From Sungkyunkwania multivorans (lineage in GTDB: Bacteria; Bacteroidota; Bacteroidia; Flavobacteriales; Flavobacteriaceae): DNA of 64,000 bases. Shown one piece after another: positions 42,852 through 51,567 of this stretch. The translations under genes and the position numbers were made by a program. The stretch lies in contig NZ_JBHTJH010000017.1 of the NCBI RefSeq assembly GCF_042675645.1, positions 496,001 through 560,000 on the forward strand, given 5' to 3'. The notes beneath the pieces were generated by a model. The model was not told where the DNA came from, searched no databases, and worked only from the letters and a program-made list of their open reading frames with translations. Each line of letters starts with the position of its first letter. The first letter of the stretch is position 1.

Positions 42852-43208
42852 ATGGCAAGAGACGAACAATTAAAGGAACGCTGGAGTATGGTCGTTGAAA
42901 GGCTATCATCGCAATTTGCCGATGGAGATACGCTGGATTTGGATGCGATCATTTATTTGATCGGTGTGCAAGAACTTGGACAGCTGCATCGAAAATTTAA
43001 GAAGGATGAAAAATTAAACTTGATGCATATTGCCATCTGTCGCTTGTTAGAGCCTTATGGATATTACGAGTTCGACTATTTTGACGAAGAAAGATGGCCG
43101 CATTACAAGATAAAGGAACAGTTACCACCACTTAAGGCAGGAGAGCAAAGTATTTTGATGAAAGAGGCTATCGTACAGTATTTCTTAGAGAAAGAGTACA
43201 TCAACTAA
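42852..43208 (+). CDS. Hypothetical protein, 118 aa
   Basis: Cytosolic, acidic, helix-rich protein (MARDEQLKERWSMVVERLSSQF, then ELGQLHRKFKKDEKLNLMHIAICRLLEPYGYYEF) with no recognised domain. The ATG at 42852 is chosen because the promoter -7 box occupies 42826-42833. It lies directly upstream of pheS, whose own promoter sits in the 41-bp gap. Helical pattern and size suggest a small adaptor, nothing more. Confidence 0.75.
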   Translation: MARDEQLKERWSMVVERLSSQFADGDTLDLDAIIYLIGVQELGQLHRKFKKDEKLNLMHIAICRLLEPYGYYEFDYFDEERWPHYKIKEQLPPLKAGEQSILMKEAIVQYFLEKEYIN

Positions 43209-43219
43209 CCTAAAATCCC

Positions 43220-43227
43220 TAAATTTG
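43220..43227 (+). promoter_or_regulatory. -7 promoter element of pheS
   Basis: TAAATTTG is a perfect match, 22 bases before the pheS ATG. Confidence 0.65.
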
Positions 43228-43249
43228 CCGCGCTAATTTCTTTTAGAAG

Positions 43250-44269
43250 ATGATTGATAAGATAAAGGAACATATCGCTGAGGTAGAGCAATTTACCACC
43301 GACAGCAAAGAAAAGATCGAGGCTTTTCGTATTAAATATTTAGGAAAGAAGGGGTTGTTAAATGACTTTTTTGCTGAATTTAAGAATGTTCCCAATGATC
43401 TAAAGAAAGAATTTGGGCAAACGATCAATCAACTTAAGACAGCTGCGACCGAGAAGGTAAATAGCCTAAAGGAAGAATTGGAAAATAAAGAGGAGGACCA
43501 AGGCGTTTATGGAGATCTTACGCGACCAGGAGAACCGATAAAAATTGGGGCGCGTCATCCGATATCCATTGTGAAGAACCAGATCATCGATATTTTTTCC
43601 CGTATCGGATTTAATGTTTCCGAAGGACCAGAGATCGAAGATGATTGGCATAATTTTACCGCATTGAACTTGCCCGAGTATCATCCGGCACGAGATATGC
43701 AAGACACCTTCTTTATTCAAACAGATCCCGATATTTTGTTGCGTACACATACCTCTTCGGTTCAGGTGCGTTACATGGAAAACAACAAACCGCCCATTCG
43801 CACGATCTCTCCAGGAAGAGTGTATCGCAACGAGGCGATTTCGGCACGTTCGCACTGTTTCTTTCATCAAGTAGAAGGACTCTATATCGACAAAGGCGTT
43901 TCCTTTGCCGACCTAAAGCAGACCTTGCAATATTTTACCACCGAGATGTTTGGAAAATCGAAGATCCGCCTGCGTCCATCCTATTTTCCTTTTACCGAGC
44001 CAAGTGCCGAGGTAGATGTCTATTGGGGATTGAACAATGAGGTCGATTATAGAATTACCAAAGGTACGGGTTGGTTAGAGATCATGGGCTGCGGAATGGT
44101 AGATCCCAATGTGTTGGAAAATTGCGGCATCGACTCCAAAGAATACTCCGGCTTTGCCTTTGGAATGGGCATCGACCGCATTGCGTTGCTCTTACATCAA
44201 ACACCCGACATTCGAATGTTGAGTGAAAATGATGTGCGTTTCCTAGAGCAGTTTAAAAGCGCCTTATAG
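43250..44269 (+). CDS. pheS: Phenylalanine-tRNA ligase alpha subunit
   Basis: 339-aa catalytic subunit of the alpha2-beta2 phenylalanyl-tRNA synthetase. The N-terminal coiled coil (about 1-85) contacts tRNA; the class II catalytic core carries motif 1 (GFNVSEGPEIEDDWHNF), motif 2 (SPGRVYRNEAISARSHCFFHQVEG near 185-205) and motif 3 (GFAFGMGIDRIALLLH near 304-319). The beta subunit pheT is not in the window, as is usual for Bacteroidota, where the two genes are separate. Confidence 0.96.
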   Translation: MIDKIKEHIAEVEQFTTDSKEKIEAFRIKYLGKKGLLNDFFAEFKNVPNDLKKEFGQTINQLKTAATEKVNSLKEELENKEEDQGVYGDLTRPGEPIKIGARHPISIVKNQIIDIFSRIGFNVSEGPEIEDDWHNFTALNLPEYHPARDMQDTFFIQTDPDILLRTHTSSVQVRYMENNKPPIRTISPGRVYRNEAISARSHCFFHQVEGLYIDKGVSFADLKQTLQYFTTEMFGKSKIRLRPSYFPFTEPSAEVDVYWGLNNEVDYRITKGTGWLEIMGCGMVDPNVLENCGIDSKEYSGFAFGMGIDRIALLLHQTPDIRMLSENDVRFLEQFKSAL

Positions 44270-44287
44270 AACCAAAAATTCTTTTAA

Positions 44288-44845
44288 ATGAAAAAGCTAG
44301 TTGTAACGTTTCTTTTTATTTTACCCGCATTGGTTTTCTCACAAAGTCTTGCGACTATTGGCAAAGAACTTAAGCTAGTAGGAGACTGGGAATTGACCGA
44401 CATCGATTATGGCCGTGCCATGGATCTTAACAAGGACGGAGTCGCCTCAAAAAATGCTTTGAAAGAATTTGATTCCTGTAAAAAACACTATTTCTCTTTC
44501 GATGGCCAATACACTGGTGTTCTTAAAATCGGAGATGTCGATTGTGCAAGCAGTTTGATAGCCGATGATCTTGTTTGGACCATCAAAAAAACGACGCCAC
44601 AAGAAATTGAGGCGGAGCTCGACGAGCTTTTTTACATAGATACATCTAATGATAAAAGTGAGGTCAAGAAGAAAAAGAGAAAAAACAAACGTTTTTTTCT
44701 CGTCATAAGTTCCGAGAAAGAAATCCTAGACGTGGGATACGAAATTTTGAAGCTAGACAAAACCGAAATGCAATTGGTGATGGTCTCTACCGACGGCTAT
44801 GACAGCACACTTCCTGTAATTTGTACGTTTATAAAAACGGATTAG
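44288..44845 (+). CDS. Secreted lipocalin-like protein
   Basis: 185 aa with a signal peptide (MKKLVVTFLFILPALVFS). The mature part begins LVGDWELTDIDYGRAMDLNKDG, which matches small lipocalin-like proteins with an opening Gly-x-Trp and a DxNxDG loop. A lysine/arginine-rich stretch KKKKRKNKRFF lies near 140. Related in pattern to the lipoprotein at 46853, which has GTWESLEF and DENNDG in the same places. Function unknown. The next gene starts two bases after its stop, so they are co-transcribed. Confidence 0.7.
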   Translation: MKKLVVTFLFILPALVFSQSLATIGKELKLVGDWELTDIDYGRAMDLNKDGVASKNALKEFDSCKKHYFSFDGQYTGVLKIGDVDCASSLIADDLVWTIKKTTPQEIEAELDELFYIDTSNDKSEVKKKKRKNKRFFLVISSEKEILDVGYEILKLDKTEMQLVMVSTDGYDSTLPVICTFIKTD

Positions 44846-44847
44846 AA

Positions 44848-45243
44848 TTGCGCAAAGACATTGAAATACCTGAGGTAAAAGACGTTTATGTGGCCATTGT
44901 TCAAGAATACAATCCTGAGTTCGAATGGAACGACTGGAACGCATACATCATCAACGACCGAAAGGATCCTATCGAAATGGTATTGATCGTTTCTAGCGGC
45001 TTTAACGACGATAAGATCACCTCTACCATGCGTCATAGCATCAAAATGATGCCTGCCAAATCCTATGCCAAGATCGAGTTGATGCAAGAAGAGGTGCTAA
45101 AGTTGACCAATGAATTTAGGGTGTCATTCTTTGCAGATAAGAAGATGTACGATAAGAAGTATGTCTTCGAAAAGAACACTATCTCCCCCGAAACGATAGG
45201 GCCGCTTCCAATTATCGAATTTAAGGGAGCTTTAGGAAAGTGA
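44848..45243 (+). CDS. Conserved hypothetical protein, 131 aa
   Basis: Cytosolic beta-rich protein beginning LRKDIEIPEVKDVYVAIVQEYN. The best start is TTG at 44848, two bases after the upstream stop; the in-frame TTG at 44821 would overlap the previous gene by 25 bases, and no ATG exists until the middle of the protein. Segments SGFNDDKITSTMRHSIKMMPAKSYAKIE and FADKKMYDKKYVFEKNTI look conserved in character, but I do not recognise a family. Confidence 0.7.
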   Translation: MRKDIEIPEVKDVYVAIVQEYNPEFEWNDWNAYIINDRKDPIEMVLIVSSGFNDDKITSTMRHSIKMMPAKSYAKIELMQEEVLKLTNEFRVSFFADKKMYDKKYVFEKNTISPETIGPLPIIEFKGALGK

Positions 45244-45349
45244 TATTCCCAAAAATGTCATTCCCTTTTGTTTGAAATTTTGGGCGCTCGGCAACGACAA
45301 CGTTTTCGGGCTTTTAATAACTTCCCTTTAGATTCCGCTGGTAAAACAG

Positions 45350-45357
45350 TAACTTTA
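45350..45357 (+). promoter_or_regulatory. Possible -7 element of glpK
   Basis: TAACTTTA, seven of eight positions of TAnnTTTG, 23 bases before the glpK ATG. Confidence 0.45.
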
Positions 45358-45380
45358 AGGTCATTGCAAAAACTGTTTGT

Positions 45381-46862
45381 ATGGCCAGCCAGTATATCAT
45401 TTCCTTAGACCAGGGAACCACAAGTTCTAGAGCCCTTTTAATTGATGAAAGTGGTAAGATCTTGGGAATTTCCCAAGAAGAGTTCGAACAGATATATCCA
45501 AAATCTGGATGGATAGAGCACGACCCCAAGGCGATTTTAGAAACCCAGCTAAGAGTATTCAATAAGGTGCTACGCCAGTATAAGGTGAAGCCCTCGGAAA
45601 TCAAAGCGATCGGCATCACCAATCAACGCGAAACAACAGTGGTTTGGGATAAGAACACAGGTGAACCCATATACAATGCCATTGTATGGCAAGATAAACG
45701 TACAGCATCCATTTGTGAGGATCTAAAGGCCAAAGGCCTTATCGAGTATGTAAAGAAAACAACAGGTTTGGTGATCGACTCCTATTTCTCGGGGACTAAG
45801 GTAAAATGGATTCTTGATAATGTGAAAGGTGCGAGAAAAAAGGCGGATAAAGGAGCACTGCTTTTTGGTACAATAGATTCGTGGCTCGTCTGGAATATGA
45901 CCAATGGCGCTTCTCATGTCACAGATTATTCCAATGCCTCACGAACCATGCTGTACGACATAGTAAAACTTAAATGGGACAAAGAACTGCTCAAAGAGCT
46001 CGAAATCCCAAAGAATATGTTGCCCAAAGTGCAACCTTCTGCATCCCATTTTGGAGACTACGAATGGAAGGGAACGAAGATTCCTATCGCTGGAATTGCA
46101 GGTGACCAGCAAGCAGCATTATTCGGACAGGCATGCTTTAAAAAAGGAACCGCAAAAAACACCTATGGCACAGGTTGTTTCATGTTGATGAATACTGGAA
46201 AAAAACCACAGTTTTCAGAGAATGGATTGCTTACCACCATTGCCTGGGGTCTGGACGGACAAGTATACTATGCGCTGGAAGGCAGTGTATTCATTGCCGG
46301 AGCCGCCATTCAATGGCTTCGTGATGAGATGAAATTCTTTCGAACCGCCGCTGGCTCGGAGCGTATTGCCAACCGGGTTGAAGGCGAAAATCCTGTATAT
46401 GTGGTACCGGCATTTGCTGGCTTGGGGGCTCCCTATTGGGATATGTATGCACGAGGCGCCATCTTCGGTTTGACGAGAGATACTGGAAAAGACCACATAA
46501 CGCGCGCTACGTTAGATTCCTTGGCATATCAGACAAAAGACCTGGTGCTGGCCATGGAACAGGACGCGGGCTTAAAGATGGAAGCGCTAAAAGTCGACGG
46601 GGGCGCCTGCGCAAACGATCTTTTAATGCAATTTCAGGCAGATATACTTAACAAAGAGGTGCATCGCCCAGCGGTCATAGAATCTACGGCAATGGGAGCT
46701 GCCTTTTTAGCTGGTATACAAGTTGGGCTATGGACCCAAAAGGATATCGATGAGACGCGCGACATGGAACGGGTTTTTACACCAACATTTGATAAAGAAA
46801 AAAGGAAAAGATTGTATAAAGGATGGAAAAAGGCAATAAAACGGGCGATGAAATGGGTTTGA
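45381..46862 (+). CDS. glpK: Glycerol kinase
   Basis: 493-aa cytosolic FGGY kinase that makes sn-glycerol-3-phosphate from glycerol and ATP. The N-terminus YIISLDQGTTSSRALL is the phosphate-1 loop; GITNQRETTVVWDKNTG, SYFSGTKVKWILDN, and KVDGGACANDLLMQFQAD are FGGY signatures. The length and lack of gaps indicate a functional enzyme. glpD follows about 0.5 kb downstream, with a lipoprotein gene in between. No glpF-type channel gene is in the window. Confidence 0.97.
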   Translation: MASQYIISLDQGTTSSRALLIDESGKILGISQEEFEQIYPKSGWIEHDPKAILETQLRVFNKVLRQYKVKPSEIKAIGITNQRETTVVWDKNTGEPIYNAIVWQDKRTASICEDLKAKGLIEYVKKTTGLVIDSYFSGTKVKWILDNVKGARKKADKGALLFGTIDSWLVWNMTNGASHVTDYSNASRTMLYDIVKLKWDKELLKELEIPKNMLPKVQPSASHFGDYEWKGTKIPIAGIAGDQQAALFGQACFKKGTAKNTYGTGCFMLMNTGKKPQFSENGLLTTIAWGLDGQVYYALEGSVFIAGAAIQWLRDEMKFFRTAAGSERIANRVEGENPVYVVPAFAGLGAPYWDMYARGAIFGLTRDTGKDHITRATLDSLAYQTKDLVLAMEQDAGLKMEALKVDGGACANDLLMQFQADILNKEVHRPAVIESTAMGAAFLAGIQVGLWTQKDIDETRDMERVFTPTFDKEKRKRLYKGWKKAIKRAMKWV

Positions 46863-47317
46863 CCACAATAGTTCGACATCAATTCATTAAAATAACCTGT
46901 ATGATGCTCTGTCTAAGTGCTGCGACCACTTCTTGCAGTAACGAAAACTGTGGCTTAATAGGTACTTGGGAATCCTTGGAGTTCTTGTCCAGTAAAGAGG
47001 TTGATGAAAATAATGATGGAGTATTTCATAAAGAACTTACCAAGGAAGGATGTTATAGGGTTACCCTAAATTTTGTATCAAAATCCAAAGTAAAACGCAC
47101 GTCGGTCACTCAACAAAACTGTGATAAAGTACAGGAAAATGAGATGAAGTATCGAGCTGAAGGTGAAGAGCTGACCTTTATCGTAAACGGAATGACCCAA
47201 AAACATCGCTATAAGATCGTTGATTGTAAACTCTACATATACGGCGTTTTAGGGACAGGCAAGACCAGAAAAGGGAAAGAACGCATAACAATTGCTTCAG
47301 TGTTTAAAAAACGGTAA
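46853..47317 (+). CDS. Putative lipoprotein, lipocalin-like
   Basis: 154 aa from the ATG at 46853, overlapping the glpK stop by 10 bases; a further ATG 30 bases upstream would overlap by 40. A hydrophobic signal is followed by a lipobox-like AATTSC, then GLIGTWESLEFLSSKEVDENNDG. That Gly-x-Trp opening and acidic DxNxDG loop mirror the secreted protein at 44288, so the two look like distant paralogues. Sited between glpK and glpD and probably on the same transcript; no link to glycerol use is evident. Confidence 0.65.
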   Translation: MGLTTIVRHQFIKITCMMLCLSAATTSCSNENCGLIGTWESLEFLSSKEVDENNDGVFHKELTKEGCYRVTLNFVSKSKVKRTSVTQQNCDKVQENEMKYRAEGEELTFIVNGMTQKHRYKIVDCKLYIYGVLGTGKTRKGKERITIASVFKKR

Positions 47318-47347
47318 TTGCATTGAAAAAATAAGTGAAAAGATACC

Positions 47348-49015
47348 ATGAAAAAGATCGAATTTACAAATTTGAAACGCTCAGAGACCATCGCAACCTT
47401 AAAGGAAACCGAATTTGACCTGATAGTTATCGGAGGCGGTATCACAGGTGCTGGAATCGCCTTGGATGCTTCCTCTCGGGGCATGAAAGTTGCCCTGGTC
47501 GAAAAAGGGGATTATGCCTCTGGTACCTCGAGCCGGTCGACCAAACTGATTCACGGAGGTCTGCGCTATCTAAAACAATTTGATTTTTGGCTGGTGAAGG
47601 AAGTCGGGTCCGAACGAGCCATCGTACACAAATTGGCGCCGCATTTGGTACTTCCAGAGAAAATGCTATTACCGCTTATAGAGAATGGCCAATATGGAAA
47701 ATGGCTTACATCGATAGGGCTTAAAGTATATGACATTCTCGCTCAGGTAGAAGGAGAAGACAAGCGGAAAATGCTGGAGAAGAAAGAAGCCATGAAACTC
47801 GAGCCATTATTACCTAAAAAGATCCTTAAAGGCGCTGGCTACTATGCCGAATATAGAACAGATGACGCCCGACTCACGATTGAAAATATCAAAACAGGGT
47901 TGCAGTACGGATCTGTGCCCATCAATTATACCAAGGTGGTAGAGTTCTTATATGACGAAGAGGAACACGTCTCTGGTGTGATCGTTAAGGATGAACTATC
48001 GGACGAGCAGTATGAGATTCACTCGAAATATGTGATCAGCGCAGCAGGCCCATGGGTCGATGACCTGCGAAAGGTAAATCATTCTAAGAAGGGAAAGCGT
48101 CTGCATCTTACCAAAGGGGTACATTTGGTATTTCCACATGAAAAACTTCCAGTAAAGCAATCCGTCTACTTTGATGTGCCCGATGGCCGAATGATCTTTG
48201 CAGTACCGCGTGGGAAGATCACCTATGTGGGGACCACCGATACCAACTATAATGATGACAAAGATGATATCGGCGTCAACCTAGCGGATACTATGTATAT
48301 CCTCTCGGCAGTGAACAATATGTTTCCAAATATCGATCTAGAAATGGAAGATATCATCTCTTCCTGGGCGGGCTTACGACCACTGATACACGAAGAAGGG
48401 AAGTCAACCTCTGAACTTTCACGGAAAGATGAAATTTTTGTCTCTTACACTGGACTCATAAGCATCGCTGGCGGAAAACTAACGGGTTACCGAAAAATGG
48501 CGGAACGAGTGGTGAACAGGATAGCAAAGAAATTCGAAGAGGAACACAAGATCGAATTCAAAGAGGTGTTCACCGACAAAATCGTTCTTTCAGGAGGGCC
48601 TTTTAAGAATTTCAAGGAAGTAAAAAAATACATTAAGACCATCAATCAACAAGTAATGCCACTTGGGTTTTCAGAATATGACGGCCGGTATTTAGTGACG
48701 ACCTACGGCAAGCAATCTGAGGTCATCTTAGAAGAATTCGAAAAGATAGCAGGAGATTCGATTCACGAGCGGTTGATACTGGCCGAACTTCGTTTCTCTA
48801 CAAAATACGAACAATTGCAATCCCCAGTGGATTTCTTTATCTATAGAACAGGGCGCATGTATTTTGATATTGATTCAGTTCGTAAGCACCATGAAGCGGT
48901 ATTAAAAGAGTTCCAACGATTGTTCAAGGTAGATGAAGCCACCATTTCTAATTACCAAGACGCCATTCGCTATCAAATAGAGCGGCATTCAAAATTCGAT
49001 GTGGAAAGGGTTTAG
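47348..49015 (+). CDS. glpD: Glycerol-3-phosphate dehydrogenase (FAD, respiratory)
   Basis: 555-aa membrane-associated flavoenzyme oxidising glycerol-3-phosphate to DHAP and passing electrons to quinone. The FAD Rossmann motif is VIGGGITGAGIALDASSRG at about 26-44; GTSSRSTKLIHGGLRYL near 59-75 and TDDARLTIEN near 174 are diagnostic for GlpD/GlpA; the C-terminal helical domain (about 400-555) is present. It works downstream of GlpK. It is convergent with gpsA. Confidence 0.96.
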   Translation: MKKIEFTNLKRSETIATLKETEFDLIVIGGGITGAGIALDASSRGMKVALVEKGDYASGTSSRSTKLIHGGLRYLKQFDFWLVKEVGSERAIVHKLAPHLVLPEKMLLPLIENGQYGKWLTSIGLKVYDILAQVEGEDKRKMLEKKEAMKLEPLLPKKILKGAGYYAEYRTDDARLTIENIKTGLQYGSVPINYTKVVEFLYDEEEHVSGVIVKDELSDEQYEIHSKYVISAAGPWVDDLRKVNHSKKGKRLHLTKGVHLVFPHEKLPVKQSVYFDVPDGRMIFAVPRGKITYVGTTDTNYNDDKDDIGVNLADTMYILSAVNNMFPNIDLEMEDIISSWAGLRPLIHEEGKSTSELSRKDEIFVSYTGLISIAGGKLTGYRKMAERVVNRIAKKFEEEHKIEFKEVFTDKIVLSGGPFKNFKEVKKYIKTINQQVMPLGFSEYDGRYLVTTYGKQSEVILEEFEKIAGDSIHERLILAELRFSTKYEQLQSPVDFFIYRTGRMYFDIDSVRKHHEAVLKEFQRLFKVDEATISNYQDAIRYQIERHSKFDVERV

Positions 49016-49247
49016 ATTCCTGATATTGCTAATGTAATTCAGGAAATTGAAAATTCAGCGAAGTGATCAATGACGAGTTATGGATATCTTGGGTGAAGAA
49101 AACAGCCTTTTTTCTTGTCATTCCTGATGAGTGACGAGACCAAGAATCTAATTTCTAAAAGAGAAATTACGTTTCTATGATCTTTGGACATCTCCCTTAA
49201 AGAGAAGACTCTTAAAATTTCTATCCTTTGGGGAGGCTAGGAGAGGC
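49016..49247. repeat. Repeat-containing gap between convergent glpD and gpsA
   Basis: No gene. TTCTTGTC (49112-49119) pairs imperfectly with GACCAAGAA (49138-49146) around TCCTGATGAGTGACGAGA, a degenerate version of the interspersed GTCATTCCTG-type palindrome. The GC-rich CCTTTGGGGAGGCTAGGAG near 49223 is a second short repeat-like piece. Confidence 0.5.
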
Positions 49248-50243
49248 TTAATCCAACTCCTCAGTGAGTTTTTTGAAGATCTTCTTCGGGTCTTTGTTCT
49301 CGTATAGGATGGCGTACACGGCATCGATGATCGGAACGTCTGCTCCATTCTTTTCATTAAGGTCATGAGCACTTTTTGTAGCATAGTATCCCTCGGCGAC
49401 CATACTCATCTCCATCTGAGCAGACTTTACCGTGTAGCCTTTGCCGATCATATTTCCAAACATACGGTTCCGACTGAAAACCGAATAGCCAGTAACCAAA
49501 AGATCGCCTAAATAAGCCGAATCATTGATGTTCCGCTTCATCTTATGAACCTTTTTGATGAATTTTTTCATCTCTCTAATGGCATTGCTCATTAATACCG
49601 ACTGAAAATTATCGCCATAACCAAGGCCATGAGCGATACCAGCCGCTATCGCATAGATATTCTTCAGCATCGCTGCATATTCTGTACCGATGATATCATC
49701 GGAGATCTTTGTTTTAATATATCTGCTAGAAAGATTTTCGGCCAATATTTCAGCCTTTTTTTCATCGGCACAAGCAATGGTCAAATACGAAAGACGTTCC
49801 AAAGCAACTTCCTCGGCATGGCAAGGTCCAGTGATCACCCCTATATTCTCGAAAGGAATGTCATAAGTATCATGAAAGTGTTCTCCCACGATCTTACTGC
49901 TTTCGGGAACGATACCCTTAATGGCGGAAAAAATGACCTTGTCGTTCAGCGAAACGTTCAAATTTTCAAGCTCCTTACTCAAGAAGGCCGAAGGGACTGC
50001 AAAGATGAGGTAGTCTGCATAGGCAACGATCTCATTGATGTCGTTGCTCAATTTTAGTTGTTCTATGTGAAATTCAACCGAGCTCAGGTAATTAGGGTTG
50101 TGGCGATTCCTTAAAATATGTTCCTTGGCATATACACTGCGCATATACCAACCAACTTCATCTAAATTTTCGCAAAGCATCTTTACAATGGCAGTTGCCC
50201 AGCTGCCACCACCAATTACCGCAAACGTATAGGAATTACTCAT
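49248..50243 (-). CDS. gpsA: NAD(P)H-dependent glycerol-3-phosphate dehydrogenase
   Basis: 331-aa cytosolic enzyme reducing DHAP to sn-glycerol-3-phosphate for phospholipid synthesis. Dinucleotide motif GGGSWATA is at 10-17, the catalytic Lys/Asp region FSAIKGIVPESSK near 107 and GTEYAAMLKNIYAIAAGIAHGLGYGDN near 186-212 with the substrate lysine. The ATG at 50241-50243 follows an in-frame TTG that is not needed. Opposite in direction to glpD: one makes and the other consumes glycerol-3-phosphate. Confidence 0.95.
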   Translation of the reverse strand: MSNSYTFAVIGGGSWATAIVKMLCENLDEVGWYMRSVYAKEHILRNRHNPNYLSSVEFHIEQLKLSNDINEIVAYADYLIFAVPSAFLSKELENLNVSLNDKVIFSAIKGIVPESSKIVGEHFHDTYDIPFENIGVITGPCHAEEVALERLSYLTIACADEKKAEILAENLSSRYIKTKISDDIIGTEYAAMLKNIYAIAAGIAHGLGYGDNFQSVLMSNAIREMKKFIKKVHKMKRNINDSAYLGDLLVTGYSVFSRNRMFGNMIGKGYTVKSAQMEMSMVAEGYYATKSAHDLNEKNGADVPIIDAVYAILYENKDPKKIFKKLTEELD

Positions 50244-50263
50244 CAAATGTTTTTAAGGATACC

Positions 50264-50271
50264 CAAAAATA
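50264..50271 (-). promoter_or_regulatory. -7 promoter element of gpsA
   Basis: TATTTTTG on the minus strand, a perfect TAnnTTTG, about 20 bases before the ATG. Confidence 0.55.
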
Positions 50272-50397
50272 ATTAAAATATTAGTCAAACTCTACGCTGA
50301 AGCTCCTTTTCGAGAACGTCGAAAATTAAAGATGACATATATGCTTTTTAGATATAGGCTTGCAATGCACTGATTCAAAATAAAAATTAAAATAGAA

Positions 50398-50424
50398 ATA
50401 ATTAACTGATTATCAGTTAATTAT
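50398..50424. promoter_or_regulatory. Perfect 27-bp palindrome abutting a promoter (operator candidate)
   Basis: Arms ATAATTAACTGAT and ATCAGTTAATTAT (13 bp each) around a single T. The right arm ends on the first base of TAATTTTG (50424-50431), the -7 box of the downstream lipoprotein gene, and covers the place of the -33 element. A dimeric repressor or activator bound here would control transcription directly. The shape fits TetR- or MarR-type sites; no such regulator is encoded nearby. Confidence 0.7.
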
Positions 50425-50431
50425 AATTTTG
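50424..50431 (+). promoter_or_regulatory. -7 promoter element of the 50.4-kb lipoprotein gene
   Basis: TAATTTTG, a perfect TAnnTTTG. Transcription would start at about 50438, about 33-39 nt before the ATGs at 50471 and 50477. Confidence 0.65.
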
Positions 50432-50470
50432 GCACAATGATTGGTTATTTCTAAGAGAACTATAAAAACG

Positions 50471-51439
50471 ATGACCATGAAGACGTTAAAATTATTATTT
50501 GGAAGTATGTTAATGGCAACCTTATTAGTATCCTGTGTTGCCGAAGTCATTATTGAAGAGCCATTTATCGATGAACCGATCACCTTGGCCGAGCTATTGG
50601 ACTCTCATGAGTTGTGGTATGTGAATATCAACCAGACCACTGGAAATGGAGAGGTACCTTTCTTGCAGAAGGCCTTTACGGTTTCCTTCAATTTTGGGAC
50701 GCTTTTCGCAAATAATAACTTGGTCGGCCTTGGAAGTCAAGGCAATGGATATGGTATCGATGTGGGCTATTATGATACTCGTGGAATGGTGTTGCAGGTG
50801 GATCACGATATCGATGGCTATTGGGCATTGGAAGTCTCTCAATTAGGCTTCAATAGAATTAGACTCTATCACAGACCGACAAATACGGCCTATTTTTTAA
50901 CAGGGTATCAGCGAGGTAACTTCGATTATGATTTTGTGTTCTATGATAACATCCATTATTTCTTGCAAGAGTATGTCGCATGGGAAAAGACCTATGTAAG
51001 CGAAGAAGGGGCACTCAACGATTTTGATGCCGAAAACTTCTTAAGGTTTTTAGCCGGTGGCAGCGATGACACCTTCGAATCTTCTGAAGATCAAGTAGGA
51101 ACGCCTATCAGTCAATTGTACTGGGATTATATAGGATATTATAGCGTGTTTGATGTAAATGGAGACCCCTATCTCAAAACTTTAACACTGGATTATGACG
51201 AATTGGGCAATGATTATTTCGAACTGATCGTTATAGATGATAGCACGATAGAACTGTACCACCCTAATTCTGGTACGACCTATGAGTTTACTGGAAGAGG
51301 ATATATTCAATATTTGAAAGGTGCTGCAGGAAAAGGGCAGGTTGAGAAAAAGCGTAAAAAGATCATCAATAAAAAAATGAACATAGAGCGTAAAAGCGCG
51401 CCAAAGAAAATGAAGATTGAATCAAAAAAGACATCTTAG
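50471..51439 (+). CDS. Putative outer-membrane lipoprotein of unknown function
   Basis: 322 aa. The start MTMKTLKLLFGSMLMATLLVSC has a lipoprotein signal with lipobox LLVSC; the second ATG at 50477 is equally possible, and the TTG at 50441 is unlikely because it sits at the predicted transcription start. The mature protein is acidic and aromatic-rich with two similar halves (LWYVNINQTTGNGEVPFLQKAF and SQLYWDYIGYYSVFDVNGDPYLKTLTLDY), then a very basic tail GQVEKKRKKIINKKMNIERK. No known domain. It is controlled by a palindromic site upstream and ended by a terminator. Confidence 0.72.
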   Translation: MTMKTLKLLFGSMLMATLLVSCVAEVIIEEPFIDEPITLAELLDSHELWYVNINQTTGNGEVPFLQKAFTVSFNFGTLFANNNLVGLGSQGNGYGIDVGYYDTRGMVLQVDHDIDGYWALEVSQLGFNRIRLYHRPTNTAYFLTGYQRGNFDYDFVFYDNIHYFLQEYVAWEKTYVSEEGALNDFDAENFLRFLAGGSDDTFESSEDQVGTPISQLYWDYIGYYSVFDVNGDPYLKTLTLDYDELGNDYFELIVIDDSTIELYHPNSGTTYEFTGRGYIQYLKGAAGKGQVEKKRKKIINKKMNIERKSAPKKMKIESKKTS

Positions 51440-51445
51440 TTGATG

Positions 51446-51467
51446 ACCTGCCTTAGGCAAGGCAGGT
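51446..51467. repeat. Interspersed palindrome
   Basis: ACCTGCCTT-AGGC-AAGGCAGGT, perfect 9-bp arms, just after the lipoprotein stop codon. It belongs to the same general class as the palindrome at 25824. Confidence 0.75.
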
Positions 51468-51490
51468 TTGGTTGGTTATTTAGTTTGTTA

Positions 51491-51525
51491 AGAGCCCCTG
51501 ATCTGTTCGGGGGCTCTTTCCTTTA
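51491..51525 (+). terminator. Terminator after the lipoprotein gene
   Basis: GAGCCCC / GGGGGCTC hairpin with a loop of about 10 nt, followed by TTTCCTTT. Confidence 0.75.
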
Positions 51526-51545
51526 TGCGATCTCTAATGTGAGAA

Positions 51546-51553
51546 TATATTTG
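51546..51553 (+). promoter_or_regulatory. -7 promoter element of the 205-aa protein gene
   Basis: TATATTTG, a perfect consensus, 14 bases before the ATG, predicting a leader of about 8 nt. Confidence 0.65.
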
Positions 51554-51567
51554 TAAATTGAGAACAG

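Noticed and set aside
44821..44847. Earlier TTG start for the 131-aa hypothetical gene
   Set aside because: It would overlap the previous gene by 25 bases, while the TTG at 44848 lies two bases after its stop, the spacing expected in a coupled pair.
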